64,000 nucleotides of DNA from Streptococcus mitis (GTDB lineage Bacteria > Bacillota > Bacilli > Lactobacillales > Streptococcaceae): the NCBI RefSeq assembly GCF_000722695.1, contig NZ_JPFU01000013.1, positions 124,001-188,000 of the forward strand, written 5' to 3'. Every line of letters begins with the position of its first letter. Positions within the stretch are counted from its first letter, which is position 1. A model generated the notes under the pieces. It was not told the DNA's origin, made no database searches, and saw only the letters and a program-made list of their open reading frames with translations. This document shows, one piece after another, positions 27,331-36,719 of the stretch. The position numbers and the translations under genes were made by a program.

Positions 27331-27413
27331 TGTTTGTTACAAACATCATTTGTTGCTTACAAACATAATATACTCCTATTTCCCGAAAAAGTCAACAGTT
27401 AATGTTTGTTTTT
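27331..27413 (-). promoter_or_regulatory. lacABCD promoter with LacR boxes
   Basis: On the minus strand TTGACT (27390-27395), 17 bases, TATATT (27367-27372). Just downstream, 27331-27365 holds TGTTTGTAAGCAACAAAT and TGTTTGTAACAAACA, repeated DeoR-type half-sites, and another AACAAACA lies upstream of the -35 box. These are the probable LacR operators. The leader to lacA contains an inverted repeat at 27267-27290 and two direct copies of TAGCAGTTTA (27189 and 27214). Confidence 0.8.
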
Positions 27414-27424
27414 GTGGTTTTTAT

Positions 27425-28321
27425 CTAAAAGATTTCGATATCAAAACCAATTTGATCCACTTGACCAGGTTCTAGGAGACGAACATTCTTCTTATCTTCT
27501 AGATGATTTCCTTCTTCAAGAGATGTTGACAAGCCAGACCATGGTTCAAAAGCAATGAAAGGGCCCTTATTCAAAGTTGACCAGATGATGAGATTTGAAA
27601 ACTCTGCAAAGTGCACTTTTAATCCCTTATCATGTTTACGAGAACGAAGGGCAATTGTTCTAGATTGTAATTCATCTAAGGTAACTGCGTCTGTACTGAA
27701 AAGATCATAACTAAGATCTAATTCCTTTTGCCCCTCTAGCCATGGACTTCTATCTTGGAAATCCAACATGCCTGTTTCTGGGAAAGGACGTGGAACAGAG
27801 CAAGTCTCTTCTTTCTCAAACTCTAAATAGTAATCTTCGTAGACTTCATCATCCACTAAGGGACAATTAAATCCTGGATGTCCACCAATAAAGTAAGGCA
27901 TGACCTTACTAGTTTCTTTATTGAAAATTTTGTATTGAGTCCGTACTGTCTTTCCTGTAAGGATATAAGTGATTTCTAGTCGGAAATGATAAGGATAGTT
28001 TTGATAGCTATTCTCATCGTCCTCAATTGCAAAAGTTACACTCTTGTCTGTCTGTTCGACTAATTCAAATTCTTTCTTACGAACCAAACCATGACGAGGA
28101 ATCTTTCCTTTGCTTTCTTGCCCCTTCTCATCTATATAAACGGCTGTATCCTCTCTCAAAGAACCACAAATGGGGAAGAGAACAGGAGCTTGTCCACTCC
28201 AATAAGTAGCATCCCCTTGCCACAAATACTCCAGTCCCTCAGCATCTTTTATAGAAGAAAGAGCCCCACCAAAACTGTTAAATTGAACTCTTAATTGTTC
28301 TGATTTTAATTCAATTACCAT
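27425..28321 (-). CDS. lacX: LacX-like aldose 1-epimerase family protein
   Basis: The 298 residues resemble Lactococcus LacX throughout: GLEYLWQGDATYWSGQAPVLFPICGSLR, IPRHGLVRKKEFELVEQ, MPYFIGGHPGFNCPL and FEPWSGLSTSLEEGN. LacX belongs to the galactose mutarotase-like fold and probably interconverts anomers of a sugar or sugar phosphate; its exact substrate is not established. His in IPRHGLVR and in GGHPGFN fit the expected active site. It lies between the galactitol-type PTS genes and lacA on the same strand, without an obvious strong promoter. Confidence 0.85.
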   Translation of the reverse strand: MVIELKSEQLRVQFNSFGGALSSIKDAEGLEYLWQGDATYWSGQAPVLFPICGSLREDTAVYIDEKGQESKGKIPRHGLVRKKEFELVEQTDKSVTFAIEDDENSYQNYPYHFRLEITYILTGKTVRTQYKIFNKETSKVMPYFIGGHPGFNCPLVDDEVYEDYYLEFEKEETCSVPRPFPETGMLDFQDRSPWLEGQKELDLSYDLFSTDAVTLDELQSRTIALRSRKHDKGLKVHFAEFSNLIIWSTLNKGPFIAFEPWSGLSTSLEEGNHLEDKKNVRLLEPGQVDQIGFDIEIF

Positions 28322-28348
28322 TATTTTCTCCGATTTCTTAATAGTTTA

Positions 28349-28394
28349 TAAAAAACTAGGCTGTCACTCCTAGAAGGTATGACAACCTAGTTTC
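28349..28394 (-). terminator. Terminator after the galactitol-type PTS operon
   Basis: On the minus strand AAACTAGGTTGTCA and TGACAGCCTAGTTT pair around a loop, followed by a T-run. It lies about 180 bases past the EIIC stop because a BOX element is inserted between them. Confidence 0.8.
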
Positions 28395-28402
28395 AACAAT
28401 TT

Positions 28403-28555
28403 ACACTCTGCGAAAATCCAATTCAAACTTCGTCAGCGTCGCCTTGCCGTAGATATGATCACTGACTTCGTCAGTCTTATCTACAACCTCAAAACTGTGT
28501 TTTGAGCAACCTGCGACTCGCTTTCTAGTTTGCTCTTTGATTTTCATTGAGCTTA
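28403..28555 (+). repeat. BOX element (boxA-boxB-boxC), slightly degenerate
   Basis: Begins TACACTCTGCGAAAATCC, contains CGTCAGCGTCGCCTTGCC (BOXA1R region) and boxB with GACTTCGTCAGT, and ends TTTGATTTTCATTGAGCTTA. Several bases differ from the element at 23997-24148. Confidence 0.88.
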
Positions 28556-28572
28556 CATTTTATAGGAGCGCA

Positions 28573-30048
28573 TTATTTTGCTTTTGCTGCGTACTCTTCG
28601 TTACGTTTGATCATTTGTTTTCTGTACCAAGCAAAGATACCGATATAGAATACAAGGAAGACTACAGCACCAAGGATTGCTTTGATATCACCAGTTGTAG
28701 TGTTACCAATTGTCCAACCGAGAAGTTTTTCGATTGGTCCTTCAAGAGTTGAGTGAGTGATCAATTGAGTTTCGCTCACACCTGCTGGGAAGGCACCTAC
28801 ACCTTTAGCAAGTTCTGTTGCAAATGGTGCGATAAGTGTACCTGAAAGAAGGAAGAGTGGCAACAAGAGTGTTCCGAAGATAATCATACGGAGCAATTTA
28901 CCACGTGTTACAACCAAGAGAGCTGGAGTAACACCCATAGCGATGATACCTGCAAGTGGCAAGATACCATTTCCAACTTTTGAAAGAAGCACAGCTTCAA
29001 TCAACATGATTGGTGCAAGTACGTTAGCACAAGCCCAGATTTCAGCACGACCAGCGATGAATGGCCAGTCAAGACCGATGTTGAATTTACGTCCTTGAAG
29101 ACGTTTAGTAGCAACGTTTGTAATACCTTGTGATAGTGGTTCTACGGCTGCGATGAACCATGAACCGATAAGTGAGAAGAGTTCCAAAGATACACCGGCA
29201 GTCAAACCAAGAGACAACCATCCTCTGATAACAAGACGCCATTTATCTGCATCTGCAACCCCTGCAATTGGATGTGGAGTTCCCATAATACCGATAACAA
29301 TACCAAGAATGAAACCGATAAAGAATTTAGATCCCCAGAAACCGATTTTTTTGTTCAATTTAGCAGCATCAAAGTCATATTTATCAAGACCTGGGAAGAA
29401 TTTTTCAAAAATCTTATCCAAAACCATGATAACTGGGTTCATCATGTAGTTCATGTGAGTTGATGTCATTGGTGATGAACTTGGTGCGTTAAGAAGGTCA
29501 TCAAATGTAGGTTTCATCAAGTCAGAGTTGATGATTTTAAGAACCCCAACAAGTACGATAGCTGCTGTAGCAATCAATAGTGAAACCCCTTGGCTCACAC
29601 CGTTGTTGTCTGCATACCATTTAATCAAAAGACCTGTGATAGACAAGTGCCAGATATCGAAAATATCAACATCAAGTGTATCTGTTTTCTTCATAGCAAG
29701 CATTACTACGTTGACAATCAACATGATGAGCAAGAAGTAAAGTGTCCAAGCAGATCCCCAAGTGATTGTTGCAAGTGGTGCCCAACCAACGTCAGTGATA
29801 CTCAATTGAATACCTGTGTTTTCAACGAATTTTGCAAGTGATGCTGAGAAAGCACCATTTAGCATACCGATGATGGCACCGATACCTGTAAGAGCGATGG
29901 CAAGTTTGATACCACCTTCAAGCGCTTTGGAGAATTTCACTCCAAAAAGTAAAGCCAATACTGTCAAAATGATTAACATGATGACAGGTCCACCCATATC
30001 TAAGATAGGTGTGAAAAATTCTTTGATTAGACCAAAGATTGCATCCAT
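28573..30048 (-). CDS. Galactitol-family PTS EIIC component
   Basis: The 491 residues are a galactitol-type (GatC-like) permease with about 10-12 membrane segments, including GGPVIMLIILTVLALLFG, TDVGWAPLATITWGSAWTLYF and IFDIWHLSITG. In oral streptococci related permeases, linked to the tagatose pathway, transport galactose, so D-galactose delivered as galactose 6-phosphate is the most likely substrate; this is inference from family and location. It is third in the EIIA-EIIB-EIIC operon and close to lacX and lacABCD. Confidence 0.88.
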   Translation of the reverse strand: MDAIFGLIKEFFTPILDMGGPVIMLIILTVLALLFGVKFSKALEGGIKLAIALTGIGAIIGMLNGAFSASLAKFVENTGIQLSITDVGWAPLATITWGSAWTLYFLLIMLIVNVVMLAMKKTDTLDVDIFDIWHLSITGLLIKWYADNNGVSQGVSLLIATAAIVLVGVLKIINSDLMKPTFDDLLNAPSSSPMTSTHMNYMMNPVIMVLDKIFEKFFPGLDKYDFDAAKLNKKIGFWGSKFFIGFILGIVIGIMGTPHPIAGVADADKWRLVIRGWLSLGLTAGVSLELFSLIGSWFIAAVEPLSQGITNVATKRLQGRKFNIGLDWPFIAGRAEIWACANVLAPIMLIEAVLLSKVGNGILPLAGIIAMGVTPALLVVTRGKLLRMIIFGTLLLPLFLLSGTLIAPFATELAKGVGAFPAGVSETQLITHSTLEGPIEKLLGWTIGNTTTGDIKAILGAVVFLVFYIGIFAWYRKQMIKRNEEYAAKAK

Positions 30049-30094
30049 AACAGTTCCTCCCTTTTTGTGTTATATGAATGTTAACAAATTAGAA

Positions 30095-30400
30095 TTAGCT
30101 TAATCCGTGTTCTTTAATAGCTGCTTCAATGTTGTCAAATACTGGAGCACTCATAGCTGGGATACGGAATAAGATTGGTCCAGCTTCGATAACTGGAATG
30201 CCTGGGTCAAAACCAAGATCTGTTGCAGCAATTGGGGTAAAAATGTCATAACCTTTGATAAGGTCTTCATTAACGTCTTTGACCATTACCGCATCACAGT
30301 GAACATCAAAACCACGGTTTGAAAGTTCTTCTTCAAGAGCACTTTTAATTTGGTGGCTTGAGTTAACACCTGCACCGCAGGCAGCAAGAATTTTAATCAT
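30095..30400 (-). CDS. Galactitol-family PTS EIIB component
   Basis: The 101 residues begin MIKILAACGAGVNSSHQIKS, in which the cysteine of the CGAGVNSS loop is the phosphorylation site of galactitol/lactose-fold EIIB proteins. The frame is open to 30436, but GGAGG before the ATG at 30400 and the family N-terminus fix the shorter start. It passes phosphate from the adjacent EIIA to the EIIC-bound sugar. Confidence 0.92.
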   Translation of the reverse strand: MIKILAACGAGVNSSHQIKSALEEELSNRGFDVHCDAVMVKDVNEDLIKGYDIFTPIAATDLGFDPGIPVIEAGPILFRIPAMSAPVFDNIEAAIKEHGLS

Positions 30401-30438
30401 ATGGATTTCCTCCGATTTAATATTTTTAATAGACAAGA

Positions 30439-30915
30439 TTATGCAGTTGCTTCAGCTATATAAGCATAGATAGCTTCTGGTTCAGAAATTTTAGCCAAAT
30501 CTTCCAAATGGCCATTTCCTGTAAAGAAGTCCATCAACTGAGCAAGAATGTTAGTTTGACTTGAACTTGAGTTATTAATGATAAAGAAGAGCAAGGATAC
30601 TTCTACTTCCTTATCTGGCGCAATCATATTGTGGAAAGTCACTGGTTTTTCTAATCGAACGACCACAACTTTTTCGGCAAGATTATGAATCGTATCTGTA
30701 TGAGGAATAGCCACATTCGGCAAATCCTTACCCAAAAATTCCATATCTAAGCCAGTTGGAAATGACTTTTCACGCGTGATCAAGGCTTCACGATAGGTTG
30801 GAGTCACGATTTTTCGTTCTTCCAATAAAGTTGCAACCTGATCAAAGAGTTGTTCTTGATTATCCGCTTCTAAGCAAAACACAAGGTTTTTGTCAAAGAA
30901 ATGATCTAATCCCAT
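30439..30915 (-). CDS. Galactitol/fructose-family PTS EIIA component
   Basis: The 158 residues are a mannitol/fructose-fold EIIA. The histidine in NVAIPHTDTIH is the expected phosphorylation site, with LMDFFTGNGHLEDLA near the end. The frame allows an ATG at 30936, but AAGGGAA seven bases before the ATG at 30915 supports MGLDHFFDKN as the start. It is the first gene of the operon, behind a consensus promoter. Confidence 0.92.
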   Translation of the reverse strand: MGLDHFFDKNLVFCLEADNQEQLFDQVATLLEERKIVTPTYREALITREKSFPTGLDMEFLGKDLPNVAIPHTDTIHNLAEKVVVVRLEKPVTFHNMIAPDKEVEVSLLFFIINNSSSSQTNILAQLMDFFTGNGHLEDLAKISEPEAIYAYIAEATA

Positions 30916-30951
30916 AAGGTTTTCCCTTCTTTCCATTAACTTTATGCTATA

Positions 30952-30980
30952 AGTATAACACTATATGAAATCGTTGTCAA
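30952..30980 (-). promoter_or_regulatory. Promoter of the galactitol-type PTS operon
   Basis: TTGACA (30975-30980), 17 bases, TATACT (30952-30957) on the minus strand. Confidence 0.88.
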
Positions 30981-31044
30981 TGATTTTCTGTTCTTTTTTG
31001 TCTCTTTTTTTATATTTTTGTTGTTTTTATAGTTCGACTTATTA

Positions 31045-31066
31045 AAACAAACACATAAACAAACAC
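31045..31066 (-). promoter_or_regulatory. Possible LacR boxes upstream of the galactitol-type PTS
   Basis: On the minus strand TGTTTGTT occurs twice in 22 bases (GTGTTTGTTTATGTGTTTGT), about 65 bases upstream of the -35 box. The core TGTTTGT is the one repeated at the lacA promoter, which suggests a shared DeoR-type regulator. Confidence 0.5.
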
Positions 31067-31173
31067 AGCAAATATTTTTTGTTTTAGAAACTAAAAAAAC
31101 AGACCATTAAAGCCTGCTTTACTATTGATTCTGATATAAATTTCCTGTGAACAAGGAAAAGCAATTATGACAA

Positions 31174-32997
31174 CTATTCTTCATCCATGCTCAAGACACT
31201 GAGGAAAGCTTCTTGTGGAACTTCTACTGATCCGATGGCTTTCATACGTTTCTTACCAGCTTTTTGTTTTTCAAGGAGTTTACGCTTACGAGAAACGTCA
31301 CCACCGTAACACTTAGCAAGTACGTTCTTACGAAGGGCCTTGATATCAGTACGAGCCACAATCTTGTGTCCAATAGCTGCTTGAATTGGCACCTCAAATT
31401 GTTGGCGAGGGATAATTTTCTTGAGCTTATCAACGATAAGTTTCCCACGCTCGTAGGCAAAGTCCTTATGAACGATAAAGCTGAGGGCATCCACCTTGTC
31501 TCCATTGAGAAGGATATCCATTTTCACCAGCTTAGACGGACGATACTCTGACAATTCGTAGTCAAAGCTTGCATAACCACGTGTCGAAGACTTAAGCTTA
31601 TCAAAGAAGTCAAAGACGATTTCAGCAAGTGGAATTTGATAGATAACATTGACACGATTATCATCAATATAGTCCATAGTCACAAAGTCCCCACGCTTAC
31701 GCTGAGCTAGCTCCATCACTGCTCCAACAAACTCTTGCGGTACCATGATTTGCGCTTTAACATAAGGCTCTTCAATGGTCGCAATCTTAGTTGGGTCTGG
31801 AAACTCAGATGGGTTAGAGACATCCATAGACTCACCGTCGGTCAAATTAACCTTATAGATAACGGATGGAGCTGTCATGATAAGGTCAATGTTGAACTCG
31901 CGTTCCAAACGTTCTTGGATAACATCCATATGAAGAAGACCAAGGAACCCACAACGGAAACCAAATCCAAGGGCCTGAGATGTTTCTGGTTCAAACTGAA
32001 GACTAGCGTCATTCAGTTGCAATTTTTCAAGGGCTTCACGAAGGTCATTGTACTTGTTTGATTCGATGGGATAGAGACCCGCAAAGACCATAGGATTCAT
32101 CTGCTTGTAACCATGTAATGGCTCTGTCGCAGGATTGGTTGCCAAGGTAACAGTATCACCCACACGAGTATCCTGAACCGTCTTGATAGAAGCCGCAATA
32201 TAACCAACGTCACCAGTCGCAAGGAAATCACGACCAACTGCTTTGGGTGTAAATATACCGACTTCGGTCACATCAAAGGTCTTGCCATTGCTCATAAGCT
32301 GAATCTTATCGCCAGGCTTGACCACTCCATCCATAACGCGAACTTGGAGAATAACCCCACGATAAGCATCGTAAACAGAGTCGAAAATCAAGGCTTTGAG
32401 TGGTGCTGCAACATCACCCGTTGGGGCTGGCACTTTTTCTACGATTTGCTCGAGGATTTCTTCGATACCGATACCAGCCTTGGCAGAAGCTAAAACTGCT
32501 TCACTGGCATCCAAACCAATCACATCCTCAATCTCAGTACGCACGCGCTCAGGATCTGCAGCCGGCAGGTCAATCTTATTAATGACTGGCATGATTTCCA
32601 AATCATTGTCCAAGGCTAGATACACGTTGGCAAGGGTTTGAGCCTCAATCCCTTGGGCAGCATCGACAACCAAAATCGCCCCCTCACAGGCAGCTAGCGA
32701 ACGTGAAACTTCATAAGTAAAGTCCACGTGTCCTGGCGTATCAATCAAGTGGAAAATATAAGTTTCCCCATCTTTTGCAGTATAGTTCAGCTCGATGGCA
32801 TTCAACTTAATGGTAATCCCACGTTCCCGTTCTAGATCCATGCTATCCAAAAGCTGAGCCTGCATTTCACGACTTGAAACCGTCTCCGTCTTTTCCAAAA
32901 TGCGGTCTGCTAGAGTCGATTTTCCATGGTCAATATGGGCGATAATAGAGAAGTTACGGATCTTCTCCTGTCGTTTTTTCAATTCTTCTAAGTTCAT
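31174..32997 (-). CDS. lepA: Elongation factor 4 (LepA)
   Basis: LepA is a ribosome-bound GTPase that acts on stalled or mistranslocated ribosomes and helps initiation. With the ATG at 32997 ([10 protein letters not shown]) it has 607 residues, the usual length; the frame runs 21 codons further but lacks a ribosome site there, while AAAGGAAGAG precedes 32997. G motifs are [14 protein letters not shown] and NKIDLP. The C-terminal domain specific to LepA ([44 protein letters not shown]) is complete. Confidence 0.97.
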   Translation of the reverse strand: MNLEELKKRQEKIRNFSIIAHIDHGKSTLADRILEKTETVSSREMQAQLLDSMDLERERGITIKLNAIELNYTAKDGETYIFHLIDTPGHVDFTYEVSRSLAACEGAILVVDAAQGIEAQTLANVYLALDNDLEIMPVINKIDLPAADPERVRTEIEDVIGLDASEAVLASAKAGIGIEEILEQIVEKVPAPTGDVAAPLKALIFDSVYDAYRGVILQVRVMDGVVKPGDKIQLMSNGKTFDVTEVGIFTPKAVGRDFLATGDVGYIAASIKTVQDTRVGDTVTLATNPATEPLHGYKQMNPMVFAGLYPIESNKYNDLREALEKLQLNDASLQFEPETSQALGFGFRCGFLGLLHMDVIQERLEREFNIDLIMTAPSVIYKVNLTDGESMDVSNPSEFPDPTKIATIEEPYVKAQIMVPQEFVGAVMELAQRKRGDFVTMDYIDDNRVNVIYQIPLAEIVFDFFDKLKSSTRGYASFDYELSEYRPSKLVKMDILLNGDKVDALSFIVHKDFAYERGKLIVDKLKKIIPRQQFEVPIQAAIGHKIVARTDIKALRKNVLAKCYGGDVSRKRKLLEKQKAGKKRMKAIGSVEVPQEAFLSVLSMDEE

Positions 32998-33075
32998 GAT
33001 TCTCTTCCTTTCAGGGTATCTATTTATTATAAATTGTTTTTGATATTTTGACAAGACCATACCCTGCTAGGAGTA

Positions 33076-33804
33076 CTAATCTTCAGCGACAAAGCCGTCA
33101 TTTTCGATAAAGTGATGTTCTGTCATTCCTTGGTCTGTAAAGACAATCCCATGAAGGACACCACCATAAACAGCTCCTCCGTCCATGCCAATCTTGCTAT
33201 CTTCTGTAGTCCAAAGTTCAGCTGTACCTCGGTCTTGCTTCAACAAACCATAGACTGGTGTATGACCAAAGACAATGATTTTTCCAGTATGATTTTCGGC
33301 TTCGTGGAATGGTTTTCTAAGCCAGACTTTTTTATAATCTGTAGTTTCATGCCAGTCGTCCAAGGTCAAATCAATACCAGCATGAACAAAGATATACTTG
33401 TCTGTCTCTACCACAAATGGCATTTGACGAATAAATTCGACCAAATCTGCCGCTTCAGTAGCCACCCGCTTGGCATCTTCTACTCCGTCAACTGGTGCAT
33501 CCAAGGGACGACCTAGGATAGAGTTAATGGTTGTATCTCCACCATTGCGACGATAGTGGTCATAGCTTTCTTCTGGGTCATCGAGCCAAGTTAAAAACAT
33601 ATACTCATGATTTCCTGACAAACAGATCGCCCCTTGATTATCAACCAAGTCCTTAACCATTTCAAGAACACGGTGACTATCTTCACCGCGGTCAATCAAA
33701 TCCCCTAGAAAGAGCAACTGGGTCTGACCATCCCAAGTTTTGAGAAGGTCTTCTAGCATCCCAGCTTTTCCGTGAACATCTCCAATTACATAATAGTCTG
33801 TCAT
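33076..33804 (-). CDS. Calcineurin-like metallophosphatase (PrpA/ApaH type)
   Basis: The 242 residues show the dinuclear metal motifs of the serine/threonine phosphatase and Ap4A hydrolase superfamily: GDVHG (8-12), GDLIDRGEDS and GNHEYMF, then a later VFVHAGID and FGHTPVYG. The substrate may be phosphoproteins or dinucleoside tetraphosphates; the sequence does not decide. It lies two bases from recN and precedes lepA on the same strand. Confidence 0.9.
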   Translation of the reverse strand: MTDYYVIGDVHGKAGMLEDLLKTWDGQTQLLFLGDLIDRGEDSHRVLEMVKDLVDNQGAICLSGNHEYMFLTWLDDPEESYDHYRRNGGDTTINSILGRPLDAPVDGVEDAKRVATEAADLVEFIRQMPFVVETDKYIFVHAGIDLTLDDWHETTDYKKVWLRKPFHEAENHTGKIIVFGHTPVYGLLKQDRGTAELWTTEDSKIGMDGGAVYGGVLHGIVFTDQGMTEHHFIENDGFVAED

Positions 33805-33805
33805 C

Positions 33806-35473
33806 TTATTTCTCCCTGTTTCTCAACAATTCTCTGGCTTGCGTCAGGGCTGCTTCCGTCACATCATCTCCTGCCAACATCTTGGCAACTTCCTCCACTC
33901 GCTCTTCAACCGTCAAGAGACGAACAGTCGAAACCGTTGAATGCTCATTGCTAATCTTCTCAATAAAGAATTGATAATCCGCAATCGCAATCACTTGTGG
34001 CAAATGAGAAATAGCCAGGACCTGACCATGTTGGCCAATCTTGTGAATCTTCTGCGCAATAGCCTGAGCTACACGACCTGAAACTCCTGTATCCACTTCA
34101 TCAAAGACAATACTTGTCTTGCCCTCTTTACGAGAAAAGGCAGACTTAATGGCTAGCATGAGACGAGATAATTCCCCACCAGACGCAACCTTAACCAAGG
34201 GTTTAAAGTCTTCGCCAGGGTTGGTTGAAATGTAAAACTCAACTGTTTCATTGCCCTCACGGCTGAATTTGCCCTTGCTAAAACGAACCTGAAACTGAGC
34301 TTTTTCCATATAAAGGTCTTGCAGTTCTTGTTTAATCTCATCTTCGAGCTGCTGAGCCAAATCATGACGAGCAGAGGCAAGTTGACCTGCCAGATCGACA
34401 AGATTAACTTCCAATTTCTTGAGCTCTGCTTCCATGTCCTCAGACGAAAGGTTATTACCTGTCAAGAGATTGTATTCTTCCGTAATCTTGGCAAAATAAA
34501 GCAAGACATCGTCTACAGTCCCACCATACTTACGGGTAATGGTATGAAGGAGATCCAAACGATTCTCAACCTGCATAAGACGATTGCCGTCAAAATCAAG
34601 ATCCTCAATAATAGCTTCCAGACGTTTGCTAATGTCTTCTAAGACATAGTAAGTCTCAGACAGAGAGCTTGAAATTTCACGGTATTCGGTATCATACTCT
34701 TCGACACTTTCCATGTCATTCATGGCCGAACGAACATTGGCCAGACTCGAGAACTCTTCATTGTCCAACATACTGTAGGCATTGGTCAGTGTATCCGCAA
34801 TATTTTTATGGTTGAGAAGTTTATCTCGCTCTTGGTTGAGAGCCAAGTCTTCCCCTGCTTGCAAATTAGCCACCTCAATCTCTGCCATTTGAAATTCCAA
34901 CATCTCAATACGAGCCTTGTGTTCCTGTTGGTTTTTCTTGACTTCCAGAACCTGCTTACGCATTTTACGGTAGGCATCAAAACTCGTTTGATAGGTTTCT
35001 TTCAAGTCCCAAAAAGCTGCATCGCCAAATTCATCCAACATTTGAATATGAAGTTGAGGGCGCATTAACTCTTCTTGGTCATGCTGACCATGTATATCTA
35101 CAAGGTGTTGCCCAATAGCACGCAAAACAGACAGATTGACCATCTGACCATTTACACGGCTGATACTACGTCCATTTTGCAGAATTTCCCGACGGATGAT
35201 AATCTCATCCCCCATTTCCAAACCTTGCTCATCAAAAATTTCCTGTAAAAGGCGACTATTCTCAACTGAGAAAAGTCCCTCAATCTCTGCCTTTGGCGCA
35301 CCGTGACGAATAACATCTGTCGTCGCACGAGCTCCCAACATCATATTCATGGCATCAATGATAATCGACTTCCCTGCACCTGTTTCACCAGTCAGGACTG
35401 TCATCCCCTTTTCAAAATTGAGGGAAATAGCCTCAATAATGGCAAAGTTTTTTATCGAAATTTCAAGTAACAT
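33806..35473 (-). CDS. recN: DNA repair protein RecN
   Basis: RecN is an SMC-like ATPase that gathers broken DNA ends for recombination. The 555 residues have an N-terminal Walker A (TGETGAGKSIIIDAM, about 29-43), a long coiled-coil centre, the signature VASGGELSRLMLAIK and Walker B SIVFDEVDTGVSG near the C-terminus. Length is normal. It follows argR by six bases in the xseA-to-recN operon. Confidence 0.96.
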   Translation of the reverse strand: MLLEISIKNFAIIEAISLNFEKGMTVLTGETGAGKSIIIDAMNMMLGARATTDVIRHGAPKAEIEGLFSVENSRLLQEIFDEQGLEMGDEIIIRREILQNGRSISRVNGQMVNLSVLRAIGQHLVDIHGQHDQEELMRPQLHIQMLDEFGDAAFWDLKETYQTSFDAYRKMRKQVLEVKKNQQEHKARIEMLEFQMAEIEVANLQAGEDLALNQERDKLLNHKNIADTLTNAYSMLDNEEFSSLANVRSAMNDMESVEEYDTEYREISSSLSETYYVLEDISKRLEAIIEDLDFDGNRLMQVENRLDLLHTITRKYGGTVDDVLLYFAKITEEYNLLTGNNLSSEDMEAELKKLEVNLVDLAGQLASARHDLAQQLEDEIKQELQDLYMEKAQFQVRFSKGKFSREGNETVEFYISTNPGEDFKPLVKVASGGELSRLMLAIKSAFSRKEGKTSIVFDEVDTGVSGRVAQAIAQKIHKIGQHGQVLAISHLPQVIAIADYQFFIEKISNEHSTVSTVRLLTVEERVEEVAKMLAGDDVTEAALTQARELLRNREK

Positions 35474-35479
35474 ATAGAC

Positions 35480-35911
35480 CTACCAATTTTTTACTTGTTC
35501 AAAGATTTCCTCAGCTAGACTTTCACTTCTTGCAATGACTAAAATCGAGCTATCATCAGCCAAACAGCTGAAAATCTTGTCCACAAAAGTCTCGATTAAC
35601 TGAGCTTTTACAAAAGCTGTATTTCCTGGAATCACTTGGAGATTGATCATCTTATCCATCAATTCTGCCGATTCGATATTGTCTTCAGCCAGTTGTAAAC
35701 TTTTTACGATTGATTTTGGCAATTCGTAGACATAGGTGTTGTCTCTCAAAGGAATTTTGACAATTCCCAGCTCCTTGATATCTCGGGATACCGTCGCTTG
35801 AGTGGCAGTGATACCTGCCTCTTTCAAATGTTCTACAATTTCTTCTTGTGTACCGATTTGATAATCTGTCACAAATCGTCTAATTTTTTCAAGTCTCTCT
35901 TTTTTATTCAT
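35480..35911 (-). CDS. argR: Arginine repressor family regulator ArgR/AhrC
   Basis: The 143-residue protein has the winged-helix N-terminus (RIRRFVTDYQIGTQEEIVEHLKEAGITATQATVSRDIKELG) and the C-terminal hexamer and arginine-binding domain (GNTAFVKAQLIETFVDKIFSCLADDSSILVI). Streptococci often have several ArgR paralogues; the one between tlyA and recN is the conserved AhrC-like member. The ATG is one base after the tlyA stop. Confidence 0.93.
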   Translation of the reverse strand: MNKKERLEKIRRFVTDYQIGTQEEIVEHLKEAGITATQATVSRDIKELGIVKIPLRDNTYVYELPKSIVKSLQLAEDNIESAELMDKMINLQVIPGNTAFVKAQLIETFVDKIFSCLADDSSILVIARSESLAEEIFEQVKNW

Positions 35912-35912
35912 T

Positions 35913-36719
35913 TTAAAATTGACTATGCGCCCTCTCTACTACTTCTTCAATCTCAGCAAGAACCTGATTACTTGCTGACTCTTCTTTTTTCAAATACGCT
36001 AAAAACTCAATATTTCCATGTCCACCTTGGATGGGAGAAAAGTCCAGTCCAAGGACTGAAAAGCCTTCCTCTACTGCCATAGCTGTGACAGATTCAAGGA
36101 CATTCTGGTGCACCTTAGCATCTCGAATAATTCCATTTTTTCCAATCTGCTCACGTCCTGCTTCAAACTGGGGCTTAACCAGAGCCACAACCTGACCTTG
36201 ATCTGCCAAGACTCGGTGCAAGGCCGGCAAAATCAGACTGAGGGAAATGAAACTCACATCAATACTGGCAAAGCTAGGTTCCTGCTCGAAATCAGTCTTT
36301 TCAGCATAGCGGAAATTAAACTGCTCCATGCTGACAACCCGTGGGTCTTGGCGTAATTTCCAAGCCAACTGATTGGTACCGACATCGACTGCAAAGACCA
36401 ACTCAGCACCATTCTGTATCATAACATCTGTAAAGCCTCCAGTAGAGGCCCCGATATCAATCGTGGTCGCTTCTTCCACTGACAAATCAAAGACCTGCAA
36501 GGCCTTCTCCAGTTTCAAGCCACCACGGCTGACATACTTGAGTTTCTCCCCCTTGAGTTTTAACTCGGTGTCATCTGGAATTTTCTCTCCTGGCTTGTCA
36601 AATCGTTCTCCATTAAGGACTGCTACGACTAGGCCAGCCATGACACCGCGCTTGGCCTGCTCTCGCGTTTCAAACAAGCCCTGTTTATAAGCTAGTACAT
36701 CCACTCTTTCCTTAGCCAT
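35913..36719 (-). CDS. tlyA: TlyA-family rRNA 2'-O-methyltransferase (hemolysin A homologue)
   Basis: The 268 residues combine an N-terminal S4 RNA-binding domain ([29 protein letters not shown]) with an FtsJ-like Rossmann methyltransferase (DIGASTGGFTDVMIQNGA, FASIDVSFISLSLILP, LVKPQFEAGRE). Members methylate ribose in 16S and 23S rRNA; the hemolysin name is historical. It overlaps ispA by eight bases. Confidence 0.92.
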   Translation of the reverse strand: MAKERVDVLAYKQGLFETREQAKRGVMAGLVVAVLNGERFDKPGEKIPDDTELKLKGEKLKYVSRGGLKLEKALQVFDLSVEEATTIDIGASTGGFTDVMIQNGAELVFAVDVGTNQLAWKLRQDPRVVSMEQFNFRYAEKTDFEQEPSFASIDVSFISLSLILPALHRVLADQGQVVALVKPQFEAGREQIGKNGIIRDAKVHQNVLESVTAMAVEEGFSVLGLDFSPIQGGHGNIEFLAYLKKEESASNQVLAEIEEVVERAHSQF

